DNA from: a virus
Virus record (IMG/VR): IMGVR_UViG_3300025009_000180
Coordinates: 1-44,654 of that record
Length of the DNA stretch: 44,654 nucleotides
Reading direction: 5' to 3' (one strand)
Below are positions 1 through 7,034 of this stretch, one piece after another. A program made the position numbers and the translations under genes. Each line of letters starts with the position of its first letter. Within the stretch, counting starts at the first letter, position 1. A model generated the notes under the pieces. That model did not search any database. It was not told where the DNA came from and saw only the letters and a list, made by a program, of their open reading frames with translations.

Positions 1-1
1 G

Positions 2-52
2 GTTAGATTTTCAAGTTTAATCACAGATGAAAGAATTATAAATTGGGAATAA
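2..52 (+). CDS. C-terminal end of an upstream gene (partial)
   Basis: An open frame runs from the left edge to a TAA at 50-52 and encodes the last 16 residues of a protein (ending ERIINWE). It lies on the strand of the following operon, 44 bases before the next gene. It is too short to recognise; it could also be chance open frame. Confidence 0.35.
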   Translation, partial: VRFSSLITDERIINWE

Positions 53-96
53 AGTTTACTCCAAAGTTTCTTTTAATAATTAAGAAAGGATAGTAA

Positions 97-282
97 ATGA
101 AAAATATAAAATTAATCAAAAAAGATGGAGTTAATTTTCTATGGTTCACTTGGTTTAATAATAAAAAATACTCTATTATTTGGGAAGTTGATTTTAAAAA
201 TATATGGTGGATTCCTAAATTTATAAATGAAAAACATACTGTTCATTGTGGATGGTTATTCTTTCAAATAGGGATTTGGTAA
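97..282 (+). CDS. small tryptophan-rich hypothetical protein
   Basis: A 61-residue protein starting at ATG behind an AAGAAAGGA ribosome binding site. It is rich in aromatic residues (seven Trp), with KKDGVNFLWFTWF near the N-terminus and a basic character. No signal peptide or clear membrane span is visible. I do not recognise the family. It is the first complete gene of the plus-strand early operon and is followed 47 bases later by the zinc-finger gene. Confidence 0.6.
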   Translation: MKNIKLIKKDGVNFLWFTWFNNKKYSIIWEVDFKNIWWIPKFINEKHTVHCGWLFFQIGIW

Positions 283-329
283 ATCATCAAAAAGTAAATA
301 AAAATCATAAACTAAAAGGAGAATAAAAT

Positions 330-865
330 ATGAAAGTTAAAATTATACAATCAACATATGATGATTATTGGTATAGTAAACATATCGAAGAAGAATTTGA
401 AGTGAAAGAATATAATACTTATGATTATAAAATTGTTGATATTAAATCAGAATATTATAATAAATATATTTTGATAGAAGATTGTGAAATTGTAAAAGAT
501 AGTGAAGTAAAAGAAAACAAAAATAATTCTAACTATAAAACAAAATTAGAAATGTATCACATCAAATTACAAGACTATGAAATAAAAGTTGTCTGCAATA
601 AATGTTATAAAAATGGTCAAGTTGACGAAAAGTGTTCTGAATGTGGTGGAAAAGGTATACATAATAAAACTAAACAAAAATGGGAAATTTCTAAGAAATT
701 AGTTTCAATAGATAAAATTGATAGGGATATGAAGATGGTGAATTAAGATATTGGAAAGATAAAGATTCTTTCTTTTATGAAATGGATAAATTATTACATT
801 TTGCATATCAAGATGCTAATAATGAATGTAAGAGAAGGAATAAAGAATTAATAGAAAATAATTAA
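330..865 (+). pseudogene. zinc-finger protein with an apparent frameshift
   Basis: The ATG at 330 follows AAAAGGAG and opens a 138-residue frame that stops at 744-746. It carries two Cys pairs (CNKC and CSECGGKG, residues about 89-108) resembling a DnaJ-type zinc-finger knuckle. Right at its end another frame opens at 725 and continues to TAA 863-865 with protein-like sequence (EDGELRYWKDKDSFFYEMDK). The two frames join into a coherent protein of about 178 residues if one base is added in the GGG at 724-726. No slippery heptamer is visible, and the second frame has stops just upstream (TGA 719, TAG 722). A one-base deletion or sequence error therefore fits better than programmed frameshifting. 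Function unknown. Confidence 0.6.
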
Positions 866-950
866 TTATAGAGCGATATTGCAAAAAAAATTTTATATAA
901 AATAATTATAATCTAACATATTTATTTTATAATAGAAAGGAGAGATTATA

Positions 951-1136
951 ATAGAAAAACTTTTAAAATCTTTGACAGACCAACAAAAACAAATATTAAA
1001 AATTGCTACTAATGCAATATATTTTAATGATAACTCAGATTATTTATCTGCTTTATGGGATATAGTTTATGAAATAGCAGGGAAAGAAATTAGAGAATGT
1101 GATAGTGAATTATTTAATTTGTTAAATTATGATTAA
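951..1136 (+). CDS. small hypothetical protein with probable AUA start
   Basis: An open frame of 61 residues (EKLLKSLTDQQKQILKIA...) ends at TAA 1134-1136. There is no ATG, GTG or TTG near its beginning. The strong site AAAGGAGAG at 936-944 is followed at normal distance by ATA at 951, directly before GAA AAA CTT, where MEKLL would be expected. I therefore place the start at ATA. The protein is acidic and probably helical, of unknown function. It lies 46 bases upstream of the MazG-like gene and is probably cotranscribed with it. Confidence 0.6.
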   Translation: MEKLLKSLTDQQKQILKIATNAIYFNDNSDYLSALWDIVYEIAGKEIRECDSELFNLLNYD

Positions 1137-1182
1137 TTCTAATAGTAATTCTATAATAATATTATGAAAGGAGAAAATTATA

Positions 1183-1506
1183 TTGATTAATAAATTAGTA
1201 CAAGAAGCATATAAAAATGCAGTAGTACATGGATGGTTAGATAATCCAAGAAGTTTTGGTGATATTATTGCATTAATACATAGTGAATTATCTGAAGCAT
1301 TAGAAGAATATAGAAATAAAAAATCATTCACAGAAATTTACTATAAAAATGATAAACCTTGTGGTATTCCTACCGAATTTGCAGATGTAATAATTAGAAT
1401 ATTTGATGCTTGTGGAGAGTATGGAATTGATTTAGAAGAAGCAATCAGAATAAAAATGGAATATAATAAATCCAGACCATTTAAACATGGTAATAAGAGA
1501 ATATAA
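1183..1506 (+). CDS. MazG-like nucleotide pyrophosphohydrolase
   Basis: A 107-residue protein of the all-alpha NTP-pyrophosphatase superfamily, which hydrolyses (d)NTPs to (d)NMP and pyrophosphate. Visible family features are HSELSEALEEYR (the metal-binding ExxE helix, residues about 30-41), EFADVIIRIFD (ExxD of the second metal helix, about 63-73) and the short length typical of phage MazG-like proteins. The start is TTG, set by GAAAGGAG ten bases upstream. Several other nucleotide-metabolism genes share the operon (carbamoyltransferase, ThyX, dATP/dGTP diphosphohydrolase, nucleotidase), which supports a role in dNTP-pool control. Substrate preference cannot be read from sequence. Confidence 0.85.
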   Translation: MINKLVQEAYKNAVVHGWLDNPRSFGDIIALIHSELSEALEEYRNKKSFTEIYYKNDKPCGIPTEFADVIIRIFDACGEYGIDLEEAIRIKMEYNKSRPFKHGNKRI

Positions 1507-1523
1507 CTAAAATAAAACAAACT

Positions 1524-1568
1524 TACTAGATATAGTAGTAATTTTATATTTACACACTATATCTAGTA
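1524..1568 (+). terminator. intergenic hairpin, 13-bp perfect stem
   Basis: TACTAGATATAGT (1524-1536) is the exact reverse complement of ACTATATCTAGTA (1556-1568), with a 19-base loop. It sits in the 126-base gap after the MazG-like gene. No U-run follows, so it may be an RNA processing or stability element rather than an intrinsic terminator. Confidence 0.45.
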
Positions 1569-1632
1569 TCAAAATCATGATAAATGTTCGAATTGGTTTT
1601 AATATAAAATAAAATTATAAAAGGAGATAAAT

Positions 1633-1989
1633 ATGAAAAAAATACTTAAAAAACAATTAGAATTATTTAATAAAATTGAAAAACAATTTAATGAATTTCA
1701 AACTAAACAATTAAATAAATCTAAAATACAAATATTTAATAATTGTTATGAAATAGATTTTTTTAAGGGTATATATAATATTATAGAATGTCAAAATCAT
1801 CCAAAAGAAATATCTTTTACAGAAAAAGAACTTGATATTTTAAATAATATTGAGTGGCCTGAATTAATTGAAGAATTGCATATTTTTTATTTAAATTTAG
1901 ATCAAAAATATTCATTTACAGGGTTAAATACTGCTCAAGAAACTATTGATTTTATGAAATTTTATGTAAAAGAACAGCAATCACAATAA
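1633..1989 (+). CDS. hypothetical protein
   Basis: A 118-residue protein starting at ATG behind AAAAGGAGAT. It is Lys/Asn/Glu-rich. Its N-terminal 30 residues are a probable amphipathic helix or coiled coil (KKQLELFNKIEKQFNEFQTK), followed by a mixed segment. No catalytic motif, signal peptide or membrane span is visible. It ends only a few bases before the ribosome binding site of the aspartate carbamoyltransferase-like gene, suggesting translational coupling. Family not recognised. Confidence 0.6.
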   Translation: MKKILKKQLELFNKIEKQFNEFQTKQLNKSKIQIFNNCYEIDFFKGIYNIIECQNHPKEISFTEKELDILNNIEWPELIEELHIFYLNLDQKYSFTGLNTAQETIDFMKFYVKEQQSQ

Positions 1990-1995
1990 AAGGAG

Positions 1996-2970
1996 ATGAA
2001 TATTATCCCTATCCAATCAAGATGTATAAACTCACAACAATATTCCCTAGAAAACCTAATCCACTTATGCAAACTAACAGATAATATCAGAAATATTGCA
2101 TCTACTTCAGAAGGTTTAAAATATTTAAAAACAATTCTATCAGACAAACGTGCTATCTTATACTTCAAACAAGCATCAACACGTACATTCTTATCATTCC
2201 AAAATGCGTGTCACATATTAGGCATCTCATGTTCTGAAATACGCGACACAAGCACTTCCTCAGAAGTTAAAGGAGAAACAGAACTCGATGCAATTAAAAC
2301 TTTCTCTCAATATGTAGATTTAATTATAATGAGGCATCCATTTAATGATTTTATCTATGAAATATCTAATAATTTATCTGATAAAACAAGAATAATTAAT
2401 GCAGGTTCAGGATCGGATCAACATCCAACACAAGCATTACTTGACTTTTATACTATTTATAAATATGGATTAGAAAATAAGAAAATTGCATTTATTGGAG
2501 ATTTATTAAGAGGTAGGACTGTTCGTTCATTAGCATTATTGTTAAATTTAATTCCATCAATTAAACTATATTTTGTTGCTCCTGATAAATTTCAAATTAA
2601 GAATGATATATTAGAACAATTAAATGTAGAATATAAATTAACTGATGATTTTGAGAAGGTATTGTCTGAAATGGATGTAGTTTATATGGTTAGATTACAA
2701 GATGAATATAAATATGAAGGAATTAGTGAAAACGAAATTATAGATACGAATAAATACAGTATAAATAATAGTAATATAAATAAAATGAAAGATAATGCTA
2801 TTATACTTCATCCTCTACCACGTAGAAATGAAATCAGTGTTGAAATTGATAAAGACAAACGTGCTAAATACTGGCAACAATGTGAAAACGGAATGTGGGT
2901 GAGGGTTGCTTTAATTTGTGATATGTTTGGAATAAATGATATTAAGTTATTAGAGAAAAGAATTTATTAA
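1996..2970 (+). CDS. pyrB: aspartate carbamoyltransferase catalytic-chain-like enzyme
   Basis: A protein of about 324 residues matching the catalytic chain of aspartate carbamoyltransferase, which condenses carbamoyl phosphate with aspartate in pyrimidine synthesis. Visible motifs in order are ASTRT (60-64, phosphate loop; STRT is kept but the usual following Arg is Phe), the 80s-loop SSEVKGET (88-95, with the active-site Lys), HPTQALLDFY (143-152), DLLRGRTVRSLALLL (169-183), VRLQDE (232-237) and HPLPRRNEI (272-280). Length is normal and no PyrI regulatory chain is adjacent. The ATG at 1996 abuts AGGAG, so initiation may really be at ATT 2002 or ATC 2005. The gene lies in a phage early operon with other nucleotide genes. 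The fold assignment is firm; aspartate as substrate is likely, though another carbamoyl acceptor is possible. Confidence 0.85.
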   Translation: MNIIPIQSRCINSQQYSLENLIHLCKLTDNIRNIASTSEGLKYLKTILSDKRAILYFKQASTRTFLSFQNACHILGISCSEIRDTSTSSEVKGETELDAIKTFSQYVDLIIMRHPFNDFIYEISNNLSDKTRIINAGSGSDQHPTQALLDFYTIYKYGLENKKIAFIGDLLRGRTVRSLALLLNLIPSIKLYFVAPDKFQIKNDILEQLNVEYKLTDDFEKVLSEMDVVYMVRLQDEYKYEGISENEIIDTNKYSINNSNINKMKDNAIILHPLPRRNEISVEIDKDKRAKYWQQCENGMWVRVALICDMFGINDIKLLEKRIY

Positions 2971-3005
2971 AATATAAATATAAATATAAAGGAGAATACA
3001 ATTAT

Positions 3006-3200
3006 ATGAGATATGAAGATATTGAAATTGGAGATATTGTAGATGTTTATATTGAAGGTAATCAAACAGAAAGAGTAATGATTATTAGTAAAATATCTGA
3101 CACTAAAAAAGTATTTGGATTAAATACTAAATATGAACATGTAATAATAAATCCTGAAACTGAAATTGAATATGTTATTGCTAATATAAATACATTATAA
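3006..3200 (+). CDS. small hypothetical protein
   Basis: A 64-residue acidic protein starting at ATG behind AAAGGAG. It begins MRYEDIEIGDIVDVYIEG and contains TERVMIISKI, a pattern of short beta strands reminiscent of small SH3-like barrel proteins in phages, but no family can be named. It follows the carbamoyltransferase by 35 bases and precedes the next small gene by 15, so it is surely part of the same operon. Confidence 0.6.
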   Translation: MRYEDIEIGDIVDVYIEGNQTERVMIISKISDTKKVFGLNTKYEHVIINPETEIEYVIANINTL

Positions 3201-3215
3201 TAAAGGAAAATTATT

Positions 3216-3446
3216 ATGTCAGATATAAATAATAAAAATATAAAAACATTTGTATTTATATTAGAAGCTAGAATGTATAATGGCAAAGAAACAATTTCAA
3301 ACATTAACGAATTAAATAAATTATTAGGAGAAGGATGGTCGATATTAAGTGTAAATCCTATGGGTTCAGCAGGTATGGGTACTGGTGCAAATAATTTTCC
3401 ATATTCTTATTTTGCGTCAACAATATTACTTCAAAAAGCAAATTAA
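3216..3446 (+). CDS. small hypothetical protein, DUF4177-like
   Basis: A 76-residue protein with ATG behind AAAGGAAA. The C-terminal half has the layout of small phage proteins of the DUF4177 type: a strand-helix unit with LNKLLGEGWSILSVNP, a Gly-rich turn (MGSAGMGTG) and a last strand ASTILLQK. The family call is by eye and tentative. It is the last gene before a 180-base gap with a new promoter, so it probably ends the first transcription unit. Confidence 0.55.
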   Translation: MSDINNKNIKTFVFILEARMYNGKETISNINELNKLLGEGWSILSVNPMGSAGMGTGANNFPYSYFASTILLQKAN

Positions 3447-3561
3447 ATTTAAAAAAATAAAATATCATAAGCAATTTTGTCATTTATCATGATTTAAAAA
3501 GAAAAAAACATAAAATTATTAAAATATGAATCTTTAAAACAAAATATTAAAACAAAAATAG

Positions 3562-3592
3562 TTGACTAAATTGATTCTTTTTAGTATATAAT
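3562..3592 (+). promoter_or_regulatory. sigma-A promoter
   Basis: TTGACT (3562-3567) is followed 17 bases later by TATATA (3585-3590), or 19 bases later by TATAAT (3587-3592). It lies about 40 bases before the HNH-repeat gene, in a 182-base gap without a gene. The gap also holds CATTTATCATGAT (3481-3493), a 13-mer that recurs in this window. Confidence 0.7.
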
Positions 3593-3628
3593 ATTTCTAT
3601 ACAACCTTAAATTAAAGAGGTGGAATAT

Positions 3629-4708
3629 ATGGAAATAGAATATACGAAAGAACAATTAATTAAAGCAATAAAAATTAAACAAAAAGAATTAGGCAGAACT
3701 CCTACTTCATATGATTTTGAGAATATACCAATAGGTGCATTTTATAGAGTATTTAATTCTTGGAATGATGCTTTAAAACATGCTGGATTTAAACCAAATT
3801 TAGAATGCAATAAATATAACAAAGAAAAATTAATTAAAATCCTCCAAGAAACAGCACAAAAATTAGGTAGAACACCTACTACTAATGATATAAAAGATCC
3901 GTCTAAAAATATATTTATTTATACCTTTGGAAGTTGGAATAGTGCTTTAAAAGAAGCATGTCTTAAAGTAAATCAAAAAAGAAAGCGTAAGAGTATAGGA
4001 TTTGAAAATATTACAAAAATAGAATTAGTAGACATGTTGGCAGAATTAATGAAAAATAATGATAATAAATTAACATTTGCTATAGTCGATAAAAGTAATA
4101 AATTCCCAAGTCTAACATTTATATTAAAAATTTTTGAAGTTACAAAATGGAGTACAGTAATAGAAATAACTAAAGAATATCTACATTATAAATCTAATAA
4201 TATTGATATTCCTTTAAATTATTTTGAAAAATATATAGAAGTACAAAAAGAAAAAATTACAGACGAAGAAATATTAAATATGTTGAAAAATGAATTAGAA
4301 AGATTAAATACTACTTCACAAAAAATATTTGATGCTAAAAGAAATAAAAATGTATTTGCTTCTTCTTTCATAAAAAGAAGATTTAATACCACATGGGGAG
4401 GATTATTAAATCTTCTTAATGTACCTTATAATAAATATGAATATAGATCAAACAAAAATAGAAGACAAGAAATTATTAATAGTATAAATAATGGAACAGA
4501 TGATAAAAAATTTAATAAAAATGAAATTATATTAAATATATTAAATGAAATTAAATGTCTTGAAGGCTATAATTACGATGAAATTAAACTTGAACTAAAT
4601 GGAAAATTTATTATGAACTTAGAGAAATTTACTAATCAATTTTACAATAAAATCATTGATAAAATATATGATACAATAAATAAAAATTTTAAAAAGGAGG
4701 AAAATTAA
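3629..4708 (+). CDS. protein with homing-endonuclease-associated repeats
   Basis: A 359-residue basic protein. Two clear N-terminal repeats of about 50 residues share LGRTPTS/TxxDF...F..W..AL..AG (LGRTPTSYDFENIP...FNSWNDALKHAGFKPN, then LGRTPTTNDIKDPS...FGSWNSALKEACLK). A weaker third copy lies near residues 215-265 (FKRRFNTTWGGLLNLL-like). This is the DNA-binding repeat known from HNH and other homing endonucleases (HNH_repeat family), but no HNH, GIY-YIG or LAGLIDADG nuclease motif is visible. It may be a DNA-binding protein or a degenerate homing protein. I chose ATG 3629, since the in-frame GTG at 3620 overlaps the AGAGGTGG ribosome binding site. It has its own promoter upstream. Confidence 0.75.
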   Translation: MEIEYTKEQLIKAIKIKQKELGRTPTSYDFENIPIGAFYRVFNSWNDALKHAGFKPNLECNKYNKEKLIKILQETAQKLGRTPTTNDIKDPSKNIFIYTFGSWNSALKEACLKVNQKRKRKSIGFENITKIELVDMLAELMKNNDNKLTFAIVDKSNKFPSLTFILKIFEVTKWSTVIEITKEYLHYKSNNIDIPLNYFEKYIEVQKEKITDEEILNMLKNELERLNTTSQKIFDAKRNKNVFASSFIKRRFNTTWGGLLNLLNVPYNKYEYRSNKNRRQEIINSINNGTDDKKFNKNEIILNILNEIKCLEGYNYDEIKLELNGKFIMNLEKFTNQFYNKIIDKIYDTINKNFKKEEN

Positions 4709-4822
4709 ATATCATTAGGCGTTAGAGGTTTTGTTGAACATCTAATTAATGAAATATGTCTTGATAGTTACCATCATTTAGTAGATTGTGTGAAAAGAAA
4801 ATTAAAAAAGAAAAATAAATAA
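4709..4822 (+). CDS. 37-residue basic peptide with probable AUA start
   Basis: Immediately after the stop of the previous gene, AAAGGAGG (4693-4700) is followed eight bases later by ATA 4709, which opens a frame of 37 codons ending at TAA 4820-4822 (SLGVRGFVEHLINEICLDSY..., then a very basic KRKLKKKNK tail). No canonical start is present. A strong ribosome binding site with no other start at the right distance supports AUA initiation. The product is a small basic helical peptide of unknown function. Confidence 0.5.
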   Translation: MSLGVRGFVEHLINEICLDSYHHLVDCVKRKLKKKNK

Positions 4823-4844
4823 GAAAGAAAGGAGGAAATAATTT

Positions 4845-5057
4845 ATGCAATACACAATAAGATCAGATAAAGAATTCTTTAAACAATTTCAACAATTACA
4901 AAATAGAATAGAAGAATTATCTTATCTATTTCAAAATCCAAATACAGAAGCATCAGATATAGAAATTATAAAATGGCATGATATAGCAACTAAACTGCAA
5001 AAAGATTTATCTAAATTAATAATTGAAGCACAATTTAGGTTTAGTTTAAAATTGTAA
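4845..5057 (+). CDS. small hypothetical protein
   Basis: A 70-residue protein starting at ATG behind AAAGGAGG. It is predicted mostly helical (FKQFQQLQNRIEELSYLFQ and a second helix after a turn with NTEASDIEI), like a short helical hairpin. There are no Cys and no membrane span. Family not recognised. It is embedded in the early operon between other small genes with the same strong ribosome binding sites. Confidence 0.6.
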   Translation: MQYTIRSDKEFFKQFQQLQNRIEELSYLFQNPNTEASDIEIIKWHDIATKLQKDLSKLIIEAQFRFSLKL

Positions 5058-5090
5058 TATGATAATAAATCTATAGAAAGGAGGGTACAT

Positions 5091-5282
5091 ATGAATAAGA
5101 TTCATTTAGAAGCAGACATATTATCTATGTTTGCAGAAATGAATAAGGAAGAAGGTGCTGAAAAAGAAAGAAAAAGAATTGCTGAAAAGTTAGTGGATGA
5201 TGGTTATTGTTGTATTAAATTTCGTATTGCATGTACTGAAAATTGTGTAAATTGTATGGAGAGATATTTAGAAGGTAAGTGA
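5091..5282 (+). CDS. small Cys-containing hypothetical protein
   Basis: A 63-residue protein with ATG behind AAAGGAGG. The first half is a charged helix (EMNKEEGAEKERKRIAEKLVDDG). The second half holds five Cys (CCIKFRIAC...CVNC), so it may bind a metal. Family not recognised. It lies in the early operon, followed by another Cys-pair protein. Confidence 0.6.
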   Translation: MNKIHLEADILSMFAEMNKEEGAEKERKRIAEKLVDDGYCCIKFRIACTENCVNCMERYLEGK

Positions 5283-5319
5283 CAATAAATATATAATGAT
5301 ACATAAAGGAGATACATAT

Positions 5320-5475
5320 ATGCCAAGAGGTTTATTAATGGGTAATATAAATTGTCCAAAGTGTGGAGAATTAATCATTAATCCTAAAGTTTCTGATATT
5401 AATAGTAATAGAGATCATATTGTTATTTGTAAATGTGGCAATTGGTTTGTAGTTGAATGTAAAAAATTAAAGTAA
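5320..5475 (+). CDS. 51-residue zinc-ribbon protein
   Basis: A 51-residue open frame with ATG at 5320 behind AAAGGAGAT. It has two Cys pairs, CPKCGE near residue 12 and CKCGNW near residue 37, spaced as in a zinc ribbon (knuckle, about 20 residues, knuckle). Such small zinc ribbons are common in phage early regions and may bind nucleic acid or protein. Partner and function are unknown. Confidence 0.6.
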   Translation: MPRGLLMGNINCPKCGELIINPKVSDINSNRDHIVICKCGNWFVVECKKLK

Positions 5476-5515
5476 AAATTAAAAATATTAGAAAGGAGAG
5501 ATACATTATATAAAT

Positions 5516-5734
5516 ATGAATAATTTAATATGTCCGTTTTGTTTGCAAGATATTTCAAATGGTAATCATGCTTGGAATTGTGAAATGAATCCTGTGAATA
5601 TTAATAATGGTGAATTTCAATTGAATAATCATAAACATTTTAATAATTTGTTTACGAATTCTAAAAATCTAAATGAAATAATTGAAAATCCAAAAATTAT
5701 AAAAATTGATATCCCACAAACTCTTGATTTATAA
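5516..5734 (+). CDS. small zinc-finger protein (CxxC...H...C)
   Basis: A 72-residue protein with an N-terminal CPFC, then HAWNC, giving a C2HC-type finger in residues 6-24, followed by an Asn-rich tail. The ATG at 5516 lies 17 bases after GGAG (5495-5498), which is long. The in-frame ATA at 5510 would sit at 11 bases, so AUA initiation is possible here too. The 3' end of the gene forms one arm of a hairpin (5711-5747). Function unknown. Confidence 0.55.
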   Translation: MNNLICPFCLQDISNGNHAWNCEMNPVNINNGEFQLNNHKHFNNLFTNSKNLNEIIENPKIIKIDIPQTLDL

Positions 5735-5747
5735 GGGTTTGTGGGAT
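5711..5747 (+). terminator. hairpin overlapping the end of the preceding gene
   Basis: ATCCCACAAAC (5711-5721) pairs perfectly with GTTTGTGGGAT (5737-5747) across a 15-base loop that contains the stop codon of the C2HC-finger gene. There is no U-run directly after it, so it is either a weak terminator or a 3'-end stabilising structure. Confidence 0.5.
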
Positions 5748-5817
5748 CGGATTTCGTGATAAAAGTCATGTTTTATGATGAAATTTAAAACTATATAAAA
5801 AAGGAGAATATTATTAT

Positions 5818-6021
5818 ATGATACCAAATATTAAAAATAATGATAGTATTATTCCATATATTCCTAAATGGTATAAAATTAATGCAGATACAATCGAAAC
5901 ATTAGAAGATGTTAAAGAAATTATTCGTTGTATGGATATTCAATTTAATGAATATTCTGAACTTAGTAAATTACCAGATAGATTTAAAATTGAGTTAAAT
6001 AATAATAAAAATAATTCTTGA
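5818..6021 (+). CDS. small hypothetical protein
   Basis: A 67-residue protein starting at ATG behind AAAAGGAG. It has an N-terminal Pro/Ile-rich stretch (MIPNIKNNDSIIPYIPKWYK) and then an acidic helix (ETLEDVKEIIRCMDIQFNEYSEL). No family is recognised. Its TGA stop lies inside the -35 element of the next promoter, so regulatory and coding sequence overlap. Confidence 0.55.
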   Translation: MIPNIKNNDSIIPYIPKWYKINADTIETLEDVKEIIRCMDIQFNEYSELSKLPDRFKIELNNNKNNS

Positions 6022-6046
6022 CAGAATGTTAAAATAAATGTATAAT
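6018..6046 (+). promoter_or_regulatory. consensus sigma-A promoter
   Basis: TTGACA (6018-6023) is followed by exactly 17 bases and TATAAT (6041-6046), a perfect consensus. It overlaps the stop codon of the preceding gene and begins the unit that includes the membrane protein, ThyX and nucleotidase genes. Confidence 0.85.
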
Positions 6047-6078
6047 ATAAATAAACTTATAAAAAGGAGGTGATTTAT

Positions 6079-6261
6079 ATTTACATCCCTTGGTGGGTAT
6101 TTCTAATTATATTTATTTGCTCAGGTTTTGGTTATGCATATTATATTAATAGTAAAGCATATCATGATTATGACTTTATGACACCTATGTTATGTATGGC
6201 AATAATTGTAGGGACCGTGTTAATAAGTATTGCGTTTTTGATTGGTAAGTTTTTGTGTTGA
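6079..6261 (+). CDS. small two-span membrane protein with probable AUU start
   Basis: A protein of about 60 residues with two hydrophobic segments (WWVFLIIFICSGFGYAYYI and MLCMAIIVGTVLISIAFLIG) separated by a short polar loop, so it is probably an inner-membrane hairpin. The in-frame GTG at 6070 is part of AAAGGAGGTG and cannot be the start. ATT at 6079 lies eight bases after GGAGG and is the likely initiator. It is the first gene after the consensus promoter. Function unknown; I see no evidence that it is the holin, since lysis genes lie at 21-23 kb. Confidence 0.6.
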   Translation: MYIPWWVFLIIFICSGFGYAYYINSKAYHDYDFMTPMLCMAIIVGTVLISIAFLIGKFLC

Positions 6262-6314
6262 TGTTGATGGAAAAGTAAAATAATAAAATATAAATATTAA
6301 AGGAGAAATATGTT

Positions 6315-6725
6315 ATGAATACAAAATTACAAAAAATAACTAAAATGTTACAGGATGAAACACAATTACATATTTATAATATGAAGAAAATTGAACAAGA
6401 ATTAATTAATCAAGAAAAAAGTATGAAAAATGTTGATTGGAATATTGCAACAAACAATATTATTGCTGACAGTATCACTATTAAAGAAAATGGTGAAATA
6501 GTTTTAACAATAAATCAAGATGGTATTAAATTAACACCAAATAAAATAAATGAATTAAAAGAAGAAAACGAGGCAGATAAATTTATTAATTTTCTTTTGG
6601 ATTTAGATAAAAGAATAACAAAACTAGAAAATAATAATTTAGATAATGATATGAAGAATATTAGCAATAAAGTAGGAGAAAATATTTTTAATAGTTTAAA
6701 AAGAATGGATGTAAATATCAGATAA
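6315..6725 (+). CDS. hypothetical coiled-coil protein
   Basis: A 136-residue protein with ATG behind AAAGGAG. It starts with a long charged helix (TKMLQDETQLHIYNMKKIEQELINQEKS), has a short beta-like middle (GEIVLTINQDGIKLT) and ends with another heptad-like helix (LLDLDKRITKLENNNL). It probably oligomerises. No family is recognised. A hairpin follows its stop codon. Confidence 0.6.
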   Translation: MNTKLQKITKMLQDETQLHIYNMKKIEQELINQEKSMKNVDWNIATNNIIADSITIKENGEIVLTINQDGIKLTPNKINELKEENEADKFINFLLDLDKRITKLENNNLDNDMKNISNKVGENIFNSLKRMDVNIR

Positions 6726-6733
6726 ATAATATA

Positions 6734-6763
6734 TTAAGGGTATTATATTAATAATACCCTTAA
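6734..6763 (+). terminator. intergenic hairpin
   Basis: TTAAGGGTATTA (6734-6745) pairs perfectly with TAATACCCTTAA (6752-6763) around a six-base loop. The downstream sequence is A-rich rather than U-rich, so termination would be weak. It sits just upstream of the next ribosome binding site. Confidence 0.5.
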
Positions 6764-6787
6764 TAATAAATAAAAAGGAGGTATTAT

Positions 6788-7018
6788 ATGATAACTTATA
6801 ATAAAAATGGTGAACCAGAATTAAATGAATATGTTAGAAGTATTAGAGATATAGAATATATTATGGGAAGTTTGAATGATGAATTCATGGAATTACATGA
6901 TAGAGAAAAAAAAATTACAAATAAGTTTAATGAATTAAAACAATATACTGAAGGGTTAGAAGAATTGCTTGATAAACATGAAATTAACTATGAATATCAA
7001 AATATTGATATATTATAA
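6788..7018 (+). CDS. small acidic coiled-coil protein
   Basis: A 76-residue protein with ATG behind AAAAGGAGG. It is almost entirely a charged helix (RDIEYIMGSLNDEFMELHDREKKITNKFNELKQYTEGLEELLDK), typical of a short coiled coil. Family unknown. It is followed after 16 bases by the ThyX-like gene and is presumably cotranscribed. Confidence 0.6.
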   Translation: MITYNKNGEPELNEYVRSIRDIEYIMGSLNDEFMELHDREKKITNKFNELKQYTEGLEELLDKHEINYEYQNIDIL

Positions 7019-7034
7019 AAAGGAGAAATAAAAT

